Below, piece by piece: positions 45,659-55,940 of a DNA stretch of 64,000 nt. Under the pieces are notes generated by a model. That model was not told the DNA's origin. It searched no databases and saw only the letters and a list, made by a program, of their open reading frames with translations. The stretch lies in the NCBI RefSeq assembly GCF_033100795.1, contig NZ_JAWLVI010000001.1:868001-932000 (forward strand), in the 5' to 3' direction. Source of the DNA: Pseudothioclava sp033100795 (GTDB taxonomy: Bacteria; Pseudomonadota; Alphaproteobacteria; Rhodobacterales; Rhodobacteraceae). Numbering within the stretch: the stretch's first letter is position 1; every line of letters begins with the position of its first letter. The position numbers and the translations under genes were made by a program.

Positions 45659-46486
45659 ATGCGCCATTCTCTTCCGCTTGCTCCGCAGTTCTATGTGACC
45701 GCGCCCCAGCCCTGCCCCTATCTGGATGGCAGAGCCGAGCGGAAACTGTTTACCGCGCTGCAAGGCGAGGATGCCGAAAAGCTGAACAACACGCTGTCGC
45801 GTCAGGGCTTTCGCCGCTCGCAGAATGTGCTGTATCGCCCCGCCTGCGCTGATTGCACAGCTTGCCTGTCCGCGCGCATTCGGGTCGCCGATTTCGTGCC
45901 CTCGCGCAACCAAAAGCGCGTCGCCAAGCGCAACGAGGATCTCAAGCGCACCGCGACCAGCCCCTGGGCCACCGAGGAACAGTTCGCGCTGTTCCGCCGC
46001 TATCTGGACACCCGCCACGCCGATGGCGGCATGGCCGATATGGATGTCTTCGAATTCGCCGCGATGATCGAAGAAACCCCGATCCGCACCCGCGTCGTCG
46101 AATATCGCGAAACCGAGGCGACTCCTGGGTCGGTGCGCGCTTTGGTCGCGGTCTGTCTGACCGATGTGCTCGATGACGGGCTGTCAATGGTCTACTCGTT
46201 CTACGAACCCGACCGCGTGAAATCCTCGGTCGGCACCTATCTTATTCTGGACCACATCGAAATCGCACGTCGTGCGGGGCTGCCTTATGTCTATCTGGGC
46301 TATTGGGTACCCGGTTCGCGGAAGATGGGGTATAAAGCGAATTTCTCGGCGCTCGAGATTTTCAAGGGCGGTCAATGGGTGCCGATGGGCGACCCGGAGG
46401 AGCACACCGCCGAGACGCACCCCCTGTCGGTCGCTCCGATCGCCGAACAGGTCGCGCGTATCCAGCTTCCGGTGACGCGCCCCTGA
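45659..46486 (+). CDS. bpt: Leucyl/arginyl-tRNA-protein transferase Bpt
   Basis: A 275-residue protein of the ATE1/Bpt family with CPYLDGRAERKLFT near residue 19 and the second cysteine pair CADCTACLSARI near 63, and the C-terminal GNAT-like part with DHIEIARRAGLPYVYLGYW near 200. Bpt adds leucine to proteins with N-terminal Asp or Glu, marking them for ClpS/ClpAP. ATG 45659 is chosen. It stands alone on the plus strand. Confidence 0.93.
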   Translation: MRHSLPLAPQFYVTAPQPCPYLDGRAERKLFTALQGEDAEKLNNTLSRQGFRRSQNVLYRPACADCTACLSARIRVADFVPSRNQKRVAKRNEDLKRTATSPWATEEQFALFRRYLDTRHADGGMADMDVFEFAAMIEETPIRTRVVEYRETEATPGSVRALVAVCLTDVLDDGLSMVYSFYEPDRVKSSVGTYLILDHIEIARRAGLPYVYLGYWVPGSRKMGYKANFSALEIFKGGQWVPMGDPEEHTAETHPLSVAPIAEQVARIQLPVTRP

Positions 46487-46693
46487 GCAGCCTGGCGCCA
46501 CTTGCGCAGAAATTGTGCACACAGCGACAGGCCACGCAAAGTCACTGAACCATTCAGAATATTTCGCTCCGCATGACACAAAGAAATGCTTTACTCGCGA
46601 AACTGGACAGTTAAAGTGACCACATGGCCCATTTTCAAAAAGCGGAGACATCCGCCCCTTTGGGCCCCAATGATATCCACTGGGAGGAAATTC

Positions 46694-47797
46694 ATGGATC
46701 GTCGTACGTTTATCCGCAAGGGTGCACTCGGGGGCACCGCTGCGGCCGCTGCCAGCCTTGCTGCCCCGGCTATTGCGCAAGATGCCCCGTCCATCTCGTG
46801 GCGCATGACCTCGTCCTTCCCGAAATCGCTCGATACGATTTACGGGGCGGCCGAAACCATGGCCAACTATGTCCGCGAAATGACCGATGGCAAGTTCAAC
46901 ATTCAGGTGTTTGCCGGCGGCGAGATTGTCCCCGGCCTGCAAGCCATGGACGCCGTGTCGAACGGCACCGTCGAGGCCTGCCACACCGCTTCCTACTACT
47001 ACTGGGGTAAAGATCCGACCTTCGCTTTCGCGACCGCAGTGCCCTTCGGCCTGAACATGCGTATGCAAAACGCATGGTTCTACTATGGCGGCGGCAACGA
47101 CCTGATGAACGAGTTCTATGACGGCTACGGCATCACCGCCTATCCGTGCGGCAACACGGGCGCCCAGATGGGCGGCTGGTTCCGCAAGGAAATCAACACG
47201 CTCGACGACCTCAACGGCCTGAAAATGCGTATCGGTGGCTTCGGCGGCGCTGTTCTGTCGAAAGTCGGCGGTGTTCCGCAGCAGATCGCTGGCGGCGACA
47301 TCTACCCGTCGCTGGAAAAAGGCACCATCGACGCGACCGAGTGGGTTGGCCCCTACGATGACGAGAAGCTCGGCTTCTACAAAGTGGCGCCCTACTATTA
47401 CTATCCGGGCTGGTGGGAAGGCGGCGCTTGCCTCCACGCCATGTTCAACAAGAAAGCCTACTCGGAGCTTCCGGCAGCCTACCAGCAGGTTCTGGAAACC
47501 GCCTGTCAGGCAGCCAACGCGGACATGATGGCGTCGTATGACTACAAGAACCCGCAGGCGCTCAAGTCGCTTCTGGCCAATGGCGCGCAACTGCGTCCGT
47601 TCACGCCCGAAGTGCTTCAGGGCTGCTTCAACGCGGCGAACGAAGTTTACGCCGAAATCAACGCCTCGAACCCGGCCTTCAAGAAGATCTACGACAGCCA
47701 GATGGCGTTCCGCAAAGACGCTTACGGCTGGTGGCAGCTCTCGGAGTTCAACTTCGACTACTTCATGATGAGCCAGCAGGCGACCGGCAAGCTCTGA
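46694..47797 (+). CDS. dctP: TRAP transporter substrate-binding protein (TakP-like)
   Basis: A 367-residue periplasmic binding protein with a twin-arginine signal (MDRRTFIRKGALGG, cleavage near AIAQ-DAP at about residue 29). The mature part contains EWVGPYDDEKLGFYKVAPYY near residue 214-233 and GWWEGGA, which resemble TakP, the alpha-keto acid binding protein of Rhodobacter; this would suit pyruvate or related acids. GGGAGGAAA precedes the ATG. The cognate permease genes dctQM are on the other strand 1.3 kb away, with an oxygenase gene between. Confidence 0.88.
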   Translation: MDRRTFIRKGALGGTAAAAASLAAPAIAQDAPSISWRMTSSFPKSLDTIYGAAETMANYVREMTDGKFNIQVFAGGEIVPGLQAMDAVSNGTVEACHTASYYYWGKDPTFAFATAVPFGLNMRMQNAWFYYGGGNDLMNEFYDGYGITAYPCGNTGAQMGGWFRKEINTLDDLNGLKMRIGGFGGAVLSKVGGVPQQIAGGDIYPSLEKGTIDATEWVGPYDDEKLGFYKVAPYYYYPGWWEGGACLHAMFNKKAYSELPAAYQQVLETACQAANADMMASYDYKNPQALKSLLANGAQLRPFTPEVLQGCFNAANEVYAEINASNPAFKKIYDSQMAFRKDAYGWWQLSEFNFDYFMMSQQATGKL

Positions 47798-47829
47798 TCC
47801 CAACCGGATCGGGCATTGCCCTAATAATG

Positions 47830-47862
47830 AACCTGCCGACCCGATGGTCGGCAGGTTTTTTT
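47830..47862 (+). terminator. Intrinsic terminator of dctP
   Basis: CCTGCCGACC (47832-47841) and GGTCGGCAGG (47846-47855) form a 10-bp perfect stem, extended by AA/TT, with loop CGAT, followed by seven T. It lies in the gap before the convergent oxygenase gene. Confidence 0.95.
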
Positions 47863-47869
47863 ACGCCCG

Positions 47870-48871
47870 TCAGGCGACGGTCTTACGCAGATGCGGATAG
47901 CTGGCCTGAAAGCGTCCGAACTTGTGCGCGCCGCAGGTGACAGGCTCGTAGCGGGCCGGATTTGCCTCGGTCACACAGCTTTCCAGAGGCGCGAAAACCG
48001 CGTCATAATCCGCATCAATGAAGAACGGGATCGAATACCGCTCGCGCCCCGAATTGTTCACCACGCGGTGCAGGTTCGCCAGATAGACGCCATTCGTCAG
48101 CTTCTGGATCAGGTCTCCGATGTTGATGACGAACGTGCCCGGGATCGGCGTGCCTTCGATCCATTTGCCGTCGCGGTTCATCACCTGCAGACCACCCACA
48201 TCGTCTTGCGCAAGGATCGTGAGGTTACCGTAATCGGTATGCGCACCGATGCCGATGGTGCCCTCGTCGATCTTTCCAGTTTGCGACGGATAGTGCAGCA
48301 GGCGCTGGATGCTGATCGGGTTGCGCATCTTCGCCTCGAAGAAATCGGGCGCCAGATCAAGCGACAGCGCCACCGCGCGCAAGAGTTTCAGCGACAGCCC
48401 CTTCATCGCCTCGTGGTAGCCGTAAACCGCCTCGCGGAACTCGGGCATATCGGCGGGCCACTGGTTCGGGCCGAAGAACGGCACCTCCGAGACCGGCCCC
48501 TCGGGACCAAGGTCAAAGCATTCCTTCAGGTCTTTGGTCTTGCCCGGATCGGTGTTCTCGCCAAACACCTCGATATAACCGCGCAGCGTCGTGCCAGAAT
48601 TGCCGACATGCAGCTTCATCTTTTCTTCAAGCGGCAGATCGAAAAATGCCCGCGATTGCGCGAAGGTCCGGTCGACCAGATCCTGCGCGACACCGTGGTT
48701 TTTCACATACATGAAACCGGCGTTGGTAAAGGCCCAACGGATTTCTTTAGCGACCTTCATCGGGTCGCTGCCATCCAGAAGCGGAGCAAGATCGACAACG
48801 GGAATTCGGTCAAACGAGACACGCTCGGCGCACAGGGCGTCGTCAAGCAGGGCGGTATCCGGCTGGGCCAT
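47870..48871 (-). CDS. Isopenicillin-N-synthase-type iron oxygenase
   Basis: A 333-residue nonheme iron enzyme of the IPNS/2-oxoglutarate oxygenase family. It starts with an RIPVVDLAPLLDG segment near residue 22, has the iron-binding HTDYGN (H and D) near 215-220, the distal HRVVNN histidine near 270 and RERYSIPFF (RxS co-substrate motif) near 278. Substrate is unknown; relatives act on amino acids, pyrimidines or uric-acid-like compounds. It lies between dctP and dctQM, suggesting a role in use of the imported acid, which is inference. Confidence 0.88.
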   Translation of the reverse strand: MAQPDTALLDDALCAERVSFDRIPVVDLAPLLDGSDPMKVAKEIRWAFTNAGFMYVKNHGVAQDLVDRTFAQSRAFFDLPLEEKMKLHVGNSGTTLRGYIEVFGENTDPGKTKDLKECFDLGPEGPVSEVPFFGPNQWPADMPEFREAVYGYHEAMKGLSLKLLRAVALSLDLAPDFFEAKMRNPISIQRLLHYPSQTGKIDEGTIGIGAHTDYGNLTILAQDDVGGLQVMNRDGKWIEGTPIPGTFVINIGDLIQKLTNGVYLANLHRVVNNSGRERYSIPFFIDADYDAVFAPLESCVTEANPARYEPVTCGAHKFGRFQASYPHLRKTVA

Positions 48872-48952
48872 AGAGGCAATCCTTTTCGGGTTAGGTCACA
48901 CCCCTGAAATCGCCGCATCGCGCGCCTTCGGCAATTGCAATAAAATTCAATT

Positions 48953-48975
48953 ATGGCTTAGTTCTAATAAGCCAT
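48953..48975. promoter_or_regulatory. 8-bp palindrome upstream of the oxygenase gene
   Basis: ATGGCTTA (48953-48960) and TAAGCCAT (48968-48975) are perfect arms with a 7-base centre, in the AT-rich 264-base gap before the oxygenase start. On the plus strand TTTT follows, so a small terminator is an alternative, but no plus-strand gene precedes it. The rest of the gap is AT-rich with no gene. Confidence 0.4.
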
Positions 48976-49084
48976 TTTTCAAACAAATACCTTTATCTAT
49001 TTGTTTTTATTATGTTTAAAATAATGCATACAGAAGAATACCATACATCAAATATCCCCGACTCCACGAAATATTTCTAAGCGC

Positions 49085-49119
49085 ATAAAAAAACCGGCGA
49101 CCCGAGAGCCGCCGGTTTT
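49085..49119 (-). terminator. Intrinsic terminator of dctQM
   Basis: On the minus strand AAAACCGGCG and CGCCGGTTTT (49119-49110 and 49099-49090) form a 10-bp stem followed by a T run at 49089-49085, 17 bases after the dctM stop. Confidence 0.93.
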
Positions 49120-49135
49120 ATCTGTTCGGGCTGGC

Positions 49136-50866
49136 TTAGTTGCCCGCGCCGAAGTTCGGCAAGGGCAGCCCACCTGGCGCAGGCGCCGCGCCGCCAGGGG
49201 CAGCTCCGCCCCCAAAGTTCGGCAGCGCCAGACCGCCCGGCCCGCCAAGCCCCGGCATCGCCGGCAGCTTCAGCTCGACCGTGGACGGGTCCACAACCTT
49301 ACCCTTGTAGTGCATCACCATGCCGGGGAACGCGATCACGATACCGATCATGATGATCTGGATGAACACGAACGGCACAGCGCCCCAATAGATCTGCGAG
49401 GTCTTCACCGGATCGGTCAGCTTGCCAGTGACCTTGTCGAGATACGGCACCTTCGGTGCAACCGAGCGCAGGAAGAACAGCGCAAAGCCAAACGGCGGGT
49501 GCATGAACGAGGTCTGCATGTTCACACCCAGAATGACACCGAACCAGATCAGGTCGATGCCCAGCTTTTCGGCTGCGGGCGCCAGCAGAGGCACGATGAT
49601 GAAGGCCAGCTCGAAGAAGTCGAGGAAGAAGGCCAGGAAGAACACCAGCACCGAAACAACCAGCAGGAAGCCCATTTCGCCACCCGGCAACGAGGTCAGC
49701 AGATGCTCGACCCAAAGGTGCCCGTTCACGCCGTAGAAGGTCAGCGAGAAGACCCGCGCACCGATCAGGATGAACAGCACGAAAGCCGACAGGCGCGTCG
49801 TCGCGGCCAGCGCATCACGCACCACGCCAAAGTTCAGACGTCCCTTCACGCCGGACAGGAACAGCGCGCCCACGGCACCCATCGCACCGCCTTCGGTCGG
49901 CGTGGCAACGCCAAGGAAGATCGTGCCGAGCACAAGGAAGATCAGCGCCAGCGGCGGGATCAGCACGATCACCACCTGCTGCGCCAGACGGCTCATCAGG
50001 TTGATCTTGAACGACTTGTCCATAACGGCGGCCGCATAGACCACCATCACCGCCAGAGCCGCCGCCAGAATGCCGGCGTCTTTCGGGTTATGGTTGGCTG
50101 CGAGCCATTTTTCCGCGCCATAGAAGATGCCGATCGTGATTGCGACCGCCACGAACAGCGAGGTCACACCAGAGCCAAGCGTGCGCGCCTCTTTCGGCAG
50201 TGCGGGCATCGACTTGGGGCTGATGATCGACATCAGCATGACATAGCCAAGGTAGATACCGGTCAGCACAAGGCCGGGGATCAGCGCGCCTTTATACATG
50301 TCACCGACCGAGCGACCCAACTGGTCCGCCAGAACGATCAGCACCAGCGACGGCGGGATGATCTGCGCGAGCGTGCCCGACGCCGCGATCACACCCGAGG
50401 CGATCCTCCGGTCATAGCCATAGCGCAGCATGATCGGCAGCGAGATCAGCCCCATCGCGATCACCGAAGCCGCAACAACACCCGTGGTTGCCGCCAGAAG
50501 CGCGCCCACGATAATCACCGCATAGGCCAGACCACCGCGCACGGGGCCGAACAACTGGCCGATCGTGTCGAGCAGGTCTTCGGCCATGCCCGATTTCTCA
50601 AGCACGATCCCCATGAAGGTAAAGAATGGGATAGCCAGCAGCGTGTCGTTCGACAAGACGCCCCAGAAGCGCTCGGGCAAAGACCCCAGCAAGGGCCAGT
50701 CGAGGAAAATCTCGCCGCCTGACAGCGGCGCCAGCTCGACGCCGATGACGAAGAACAAAAGCCCGTTCGCCGCCAGCGCAAAGGCCACCGGATAGCCGAT
50801 CAGCAAGAAGAAGATCAGCGACATGAACATGATCGGCGCCATGTTCTGAGCGATAAATTCGATCAT
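49136..50866 (-). CDS. dctM: TRAP transporter large permease
   Basis: A 576-residue polytopic membrane protein with many helices and the DctM signatures SNDTLLAIPFFTFMGIVLEK near residue 72 and TPTEGGAMGAVGALFLSG near 329. It is longer than the usual 425-450 because of an internal extra region and a C-terminal tail (about 525-576) rich in Gly, Pro and Ala in which the motif LPNFG occurs twice. The ATG overlaps the dctQ stop as TGATG. It moves the substrate bound by DctP, driven by the ion gradient. Confidence 0.92.
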   Translation of the reverse strand: MIEFIAQNMAPIMFMSLIFFLLIGYPVAFALAANGLLFFVIGVELAPLSGGEIFLDWPLLGSLPERFWGVLSNDTLLAIPFFTFMGIVLEKSGMAEDLLDTIGQLFGPVRGGLAYAVIIVGALLAATTGVVAASVIAMGLISLPIMLRYGYDRRIASGVIAASGTLAQIIPPSLVLIVLADQLGRSVGDMYKGALIPGLVLTGIYLGYVMLMSIISPKSMPALPKEARTLGSGVTSLFVAVAITIGIFYGAEKWLAANHNPKDAGILAAALAVMVVYAAAVMDKSFKINLMSRLAQQVVIVLIPPLALIFLVLGTIFLGVATPTEGGAMGAVGALFLSGVKGRLNFGVVRDALAATTRLSAFVLFILIGARVFSLTFYGVNGHLWVEHLLTSLPGGEMGFLLVVSVLVFFLAFFLDFFELAFIIVPLLAPAAEKLGIDLIWFGVILGVNMQTSFMHPPFGFALFFLRSVAPKVPYLDKVTGKLTDPVKTSQIYWGAVPFVFIQIIMIGIVIAFPGMVMHYKGKVVDPSTVELKLPAMPGLGGPGGLALPNFGGGAAPGGAAPAPGGLPLPNFGAGN

Positions 50867-51435
50867 CAGAGCGCCTCCTCGTCGGCAATCATGTCATGGC
50901 CGTGATGTCCGGTCGCGGGATGCGGGTCTTCCATCAGGCCGCGCATAACGGCGATTTTCTTGATGATCTCGGAGACCCCTTGCGCGAACAGCAGAACAAA
51001 CCCCGCCAGCAACAACGTCTTCGCCGGCCAGATAATCAACCCGCCCGCGTTCGTGGACACCTCGCCCGAAAGGATCGCTTTATAGGCATAAGGCCCGAGC
51101 AACCACAGCATCAGCACGACGAAAGGCATCAGGAACAGGATGTGACCGATCAGGTCGATCCAGTGCTGCACCCTGCGCGAGAAGGCTCCGTAAACGATGT
51201 CGATACGGATATGTTCGTTCTGCTTGAGCGTATAAGCCGCGGCCAGCAGGAAAGCGGCACCAAACAGATACCACTGCAATTCCAGCCACGCATTCGACGA
51301 CGTATTGAAAATCTTGCGGATCGTCGCATTTGCAGCCGAAACCAGAACCGAGACAAGAATGAGCCAAGAAACGCTCTTCCCGATGGTTTCGTTAATGCGG
51401 TCGATCAGGCGCGACAGGGCTATCAAACCACCCAT
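50866..51435 (-). CDS. dctQ: TRAP transporter small permease
   Basis: A 189-residue protein with four membrane helices and the DctQ features NAWLELQWYLFGAAFLLAAA near residue 48 and EHIRIDIVY near 75. GGGAGGAGAG precedes the ATG at 51435. A basic, histidine-rich tail (PATGHHGHD) ends it. It is the first gene of dctQM and its stop overlaps the dctM start. Confidence 0.92.
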   Translation of the reverse strand: MGGLIALSRLIDRINETIGKSVSWLILVSVLVSAANATIRKIFNTSSNAWLELQWYLFGAAFLLAAAYTLKQNEHIRIDIVYGAFSRRVQHWIDLIGHILFLMPFVVLMLWLLGPYAYKAILSGEVSTNAGGLIIWPAKTLLLAGFVLLFAQGVSEIIKKIAVMRGLMEDPHPATGHHGHDMIADEEAL

Positions 51436-51857
51436 CACTCTCCTCCCATCCCCATGTATCCCTGACCCCGCGTGAAACGGGGCATTCTTTATGTCCTTGG
51501 CCAATGCGGGCTTTCAGGTCAAGCAAAATGGAAAATTTGGTTCACATTTCTTACCAAAGAGCCGAATTCATCGACAAACTTCGATTAACCAACCGCGACA
51601 TGGCGTGCACAGAGGCTAGGGTCAAACCCATTGGAAAGGAAGCAAAACCGAACGTTTCCCCGAAGGAATCCCGCAGTTTTTGCAAGGCGTGCAGCCCCCG
51701 CCAAAGCCCGCTTCACAAAATTTCACCGCCACCCATGCCTTGCGCAACTTTCGGCAAGATTTTTATCCCACCTGCGACATAAAATGCACCGATTAGACGT
51801 TGACGCCTCGGGCGCAGGCCCATAATGTCCAGCGAACGCAGCAAAGGGGCAGCCGGA
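51436..51857. other. 422-base intergenic region between dctQ and the ilvB leader
   Basis: No gene is seen. The first half is AT-rich and would hold the dctQ promoter; the second half holds the promoter of the ilvB leader transcript, with A/T-rich hexamers near 51760-51785 but no clear -35. GGCCCAT at 51817-51823 is complementary to ATGGGCC at 51894-51900 in the leader, and may be the first arm of the attenuator fold. Confidence 0.5.
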
Positions 51858-51905
51858 ATGGATGCGATTCTTGTAGTAGTAGGAACCAAGCGCATGGGCC
51901 GATAA
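51858..51905 (+). CDS. ilvB leader peptide
   Basis: ATG at 51858 with AAGGGG eight bases upstream opens a 15-residue frame, MDAILVVVGTKRMGR, ending in TAA at 51903-51905. It contains Ile, Leu and three consecutive Val codons, the very amino acids made through acetohydroxyacid synthase, just before overlapping hairpins. It is too short to be a normal gene and fits a classical attenuation peptide. The codons ATT CTT GTA GTA GTA place a stalled ribosome just short of the next hairpin arm. Confidence 0.85.
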   Translation: MDAILVVVGTKRMGR

Positions 51906-51958
51906 CGGTTGACCATGATGGTTCCCATGCGCCCCCGCCAGATCGACGGGGGCTTTTT
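51890..51958 (+). promoter_or_regulatory. Attenuator: antiterminator and terminator hairpins of ilvBN
   Basis: GCGCATGGG (51890-51898) pairs perfectly with CCCATGCGC (51924-51932). GCCCCCG (51931-51937) pairs with CGGGGGC (51947-51953), followed by TTTTT (51954-51958), making a terminator before ilvB. The two hairpins share bases 51931-51932. A ribosome stalled on the Val codons would leave the first arm free to form the antiterminator; one reaching the stop codon would cover it and let the terminator form. Confidence 0.8.
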
Positions 51959-52006
51959 GTTGCGAAAGGCAAAGCGGCCGGAATGGCCGATCGGATGGAG
52001 AGAAAG

Positions 52007-53752
<1,746 letters not shown>

Positions 53753-53753
53753 A

Positions 53754-53972
53754 ATGAACAAAAGAGACGCTGAAACCCAAGTTAGATTCCATGCACGGAG
53801 ATGGTTGGAAGAGAACCCCACGACGGGTGGGATCGCTCCAAGCTTCTCTCAGTTCCAGGCGCATCTGGGTCGGCTTCAACCAGACTTAACATCGTTCGAA
53901 TGCCAAGAGGGTTCAAATTTTTGGCTTAGAAAATGGTTCTTCAGTGAAGTTGGGAACCCCCTCTTTGACTAA
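53754..53972 (+). CDS. Small gene of unusual composition between ilvB and ilvN
   Basis: A 72-residue frame starts one base after the ilvB stop, MNKRDAETQVRFHARRW, and ends 29 bases before ilvN. It is tryptophan- and phenylalanine-rich with a central PSFSQFQAHLGRLQPDLTSF. Base composition is about half GC, clearly lower than its neighbours, and codons such as AGA and TTA appear. I do not recognise the family. Its place inside ilvBN makes translation plausible; no separate ribosome site is strong. Confidence 0.5.
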   Translation: MNKRDAETQVRFHARRWLEENPTTGGIAPSFSQFQAHLGRLQPDLTSFECQEGSNFWLRKWFFSEVGNPLFD

Positions 53973-54001
53973 GATGACATAAGCATAAAAGGAGAGAGGC
54001 A

Positions 54002-54562
54002 ATGGCCGCTCTGAACATCAAACAAGGCTCGACGAGCCACTCGGCCTACGACCTGCGCGATTCCCATTCCGAGGTCGAAAGCTCGCACACGCTGGCCGTG
54101 GTCGTCGATAACGAGGCGGGCGTTCTGGCCCGTGTGATCGGCCTTTTCTCGGGCCGCGGCTATAACATCGACAGCCTGACCGTGGCCGAGATCGACCACA
54201 AGGGCCACCGCTCGCGCATCACCATCGTAACGCGCGGCACGATGGCGGTGATTGACCAGATCAAGGCACAGCTTGGCCGCATCGTGCCCGTGCATGAGGT
54301 CATCGACCTGACCATCGAAAGCACTCCGGTCGAACGCGAACTGGCACTGTTCAAGGTTGTCGGCACCGGCGAAAAACGCATCGAAGCCCTGCGTCTGGCC
54401 GAGATTTTCCGCGCCAATGTGGTGGATTCGACGCTCGAAAGCTTTGTCTTCGAGATGACCGGAACCTCGGAAAAGATCGACGCATTTGCCGAGCTGATGC
54501 GCCCGCTTGGTCTGGCCGATGTTGCGCGCACGGGCGTTGCGGCGCTGGCTCGCGGCGTCTGA
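54002..54562 (+). CDS. ilvN: Acetohydroxyacid synthase small (regulatory) subunit
   Basis: A 186-residue protein with an N-terminal ACT domain (SHTLAVVVDNEAGVLARVIGLF near residue 25-46, RGYNIDSLTV) and a C-terminal domain with ELALFKVVGTGEKR near 102. It binds valine and controls IlvB activity. GGAGAG precedes the ATG. It ends the ilvBN operon with a strong terminator 18 bases after the stop. Confidence 0.95.
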   Translation: MAALNIKQGSTSHSAYDLRDSHSEVESSHTLAVVVDNEAGVLARVIGLFSGRGYNIDSLTVAEIDHKGHRSRITIVTRGTMAVIDQIKAQLGRIVPVHEVIDLTIESTPVERELALFKVVGTGEKRIEALRLAEIFRANVVDSTLESFVFEMTGTSEKIDAFAELMRPLGLADVARTGVAALARGV

Positions 54563-54580
54563 GGCCGCTTAGACCAAACG

Positions 54581-54612
54581 AAAACGGCGCAGGTTTCTGC
54601 GCCGTTTTTTTT
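54581..54612 (+). terminator. Terminator of ilvBN
   Basis: ACGGCGCAG (54584-54592) pairs with CTGCGCCGT (54597-54605) around GTTT, flanked by AAA and TTTTTTT so that the stem can extend and the T run follows. The A run on the other side may let it serve mntH too. Confidence 0.95.
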
Positions 54613-54620
54613 GTTGCCGA

Positions 54621-55910
54621 TCAGCCCGCCAGGAACGGGATCGGCACGCCGAAAGCATCGGCCAGCAGCACGAAGTTCAGGCTCAGCACGGCAATTGCAC
54701 CAATCGCTGCCAGAATGCGCACCAGCGGGTTTACGGTGAACTCGCCCATGATGTCGCGCCGCGTCACAAAGATAATCAGCGCGATCATCGGCACCGGCAG
54801 CGCGATCGACAAGATCACCTGCGACACGACCAGCGCCTGCGTCGCATTCACCCCCATGCCGACGACAACAAAGGCCGGCACCATCGTCACCAGACGCCGC
54901 AGCCAGATCGGCACGCGGATATGCAAGAAGCCTTGCATGATCATCTGCCCCGCCATCGTGCCGACAACCGAGCTGGAGACCCCGGACGCAATCAGCGAGG
55001 TCAGGAAGATCGCCGCCGCCGCTGCCCCCAGCAAAGGGGTCAAGGTGTGATAGGCGGTCTCGATCTCGGCCACCTCGGAATAGCCCTGATGGAAGGCGCT
55101 CGCCGCCATCATCACCATCGCCATATTGACCATCCCCGCGACGGCGAGTGCCAGCACGACCTCGGTATTCGAAAACCGCAACAGTCTGCGCCGTTCGGCA
55201 TTGTCGCGCACCACCGCGCGGCCCTGCGTCAGCCCCGAATGCAGATAGATCGCGTGCGGCATGACGGTCGCGCCAATGATCCCCACCGCAATCGTCAGCG
55301 CGGCACTATCGGGCAGCGCGGGGCTGACCATGCCCAGACCGGCGGCAGTCCAATCCACCGGCGCAATCAGGATCTCGGCCAGATAGCACAGCCCGATAAT
55401 CGCGACGAGCGCCCCGATCACCAGCTCCATCGGGCGAAAGCCCCGCCGCTCGAACAGCAAGATCGCATAGGTGACGATCGCAGTGATGCCCATCCCCACG
55501 ATCAAGGGCAGGTCGAACAAAAGCGCAAGGCCGATGGCGCCGCCCAGAAACTCGGCCAGATCGGTGGCCATCGCGGCGATTTCGCTCACGCCCCACATGA
55601 TCCAGACGACGGGCTTGGGAAAATTGTCGCGCGACAGCTCGGCCAGGTTCTTGCCAGTCACAATCCCAAGCCGCGCGGACAGCGCCTGAAACAGCATCGC
55701 AATCAGGTTGGCCAGCAGGACAACCCACAGCAATGTATAGCCATAGCCCGCGCCCGCCTGAATGTTCGTGGCATAGTTGCCCGGGTCCATATAGGCGACA
55801 GAGGCAATAATCGCAGGGCCTGCAAACAACAACCGACTGCGCCACCCACCCCGTTCGCCCGCCAGAACCGCGCTCATTCCGCTTCGCGTTTGCTCTGTCA
55901 GGTAGCTCAT
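54621..55910 (-). CDS. mntH: Nramp-type manganese transporter
   Basis: A 429-residue polytopic protein with eleven or so helices, the metal-binding DPGN in YMDPGNYATN near residue 41 and MPH in ATVMPHAIYLHS near 236, both needed in Nramp transporters. It imports Mn(II) with protons. The ATG at 55910 follows AGGGG. It is divergent from mntR and has a consensus MntR box in its promoter, so manganese repression is likely. It shares the terminator zone with ilvN. Confidence 0.95.
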   Translation of the reverse strand: MSYLTEQTRSGMSAVLAGERGGWRSRLLFAGPAIIASVAYMDPGNYATNIQAGAGYGYTLLWVVLLANLIAMLFQALSARLGIVTGKNLAELSRDNFPKPVVWIMWGVSEIAAMATDLAEFLGGAIGLALLFDLPLIVGMGITAIVTYAILLFERRGFRPMELVIGALVAIIGLCYLAEILIAPVDWTAAGLGMVSPALPDSAALTIAVGIIGATVMPHAIYLHSGLTQGRAVVRDNAERRRLLRFSNTEVVLALAVAGMVNMAMVMMAASAFHQGYSEVAEIETAYHTLTPLLGAAAAAIFLTSLIASGVSSSVVGTMAGQMIMQGFLHIRVPIWLRRLVTMVPAFVVVGMGVNATQALVVSQVILSIALPVPMIALIIFVTRRDIMGEFTVNPLVRILAAIGAIAVLSLNFVLLADAFGVPIPFLAG

Positions 55911-55940
55911 AATATTCCCCTTTGTTTCCCTGCGCTCAGC

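Noticed and set aside
46184..47803. A 539-codon minus-strand open frame over dctP
   Set aside because: It overlaps the well-supported dctP gene and its translation has no domain signature.
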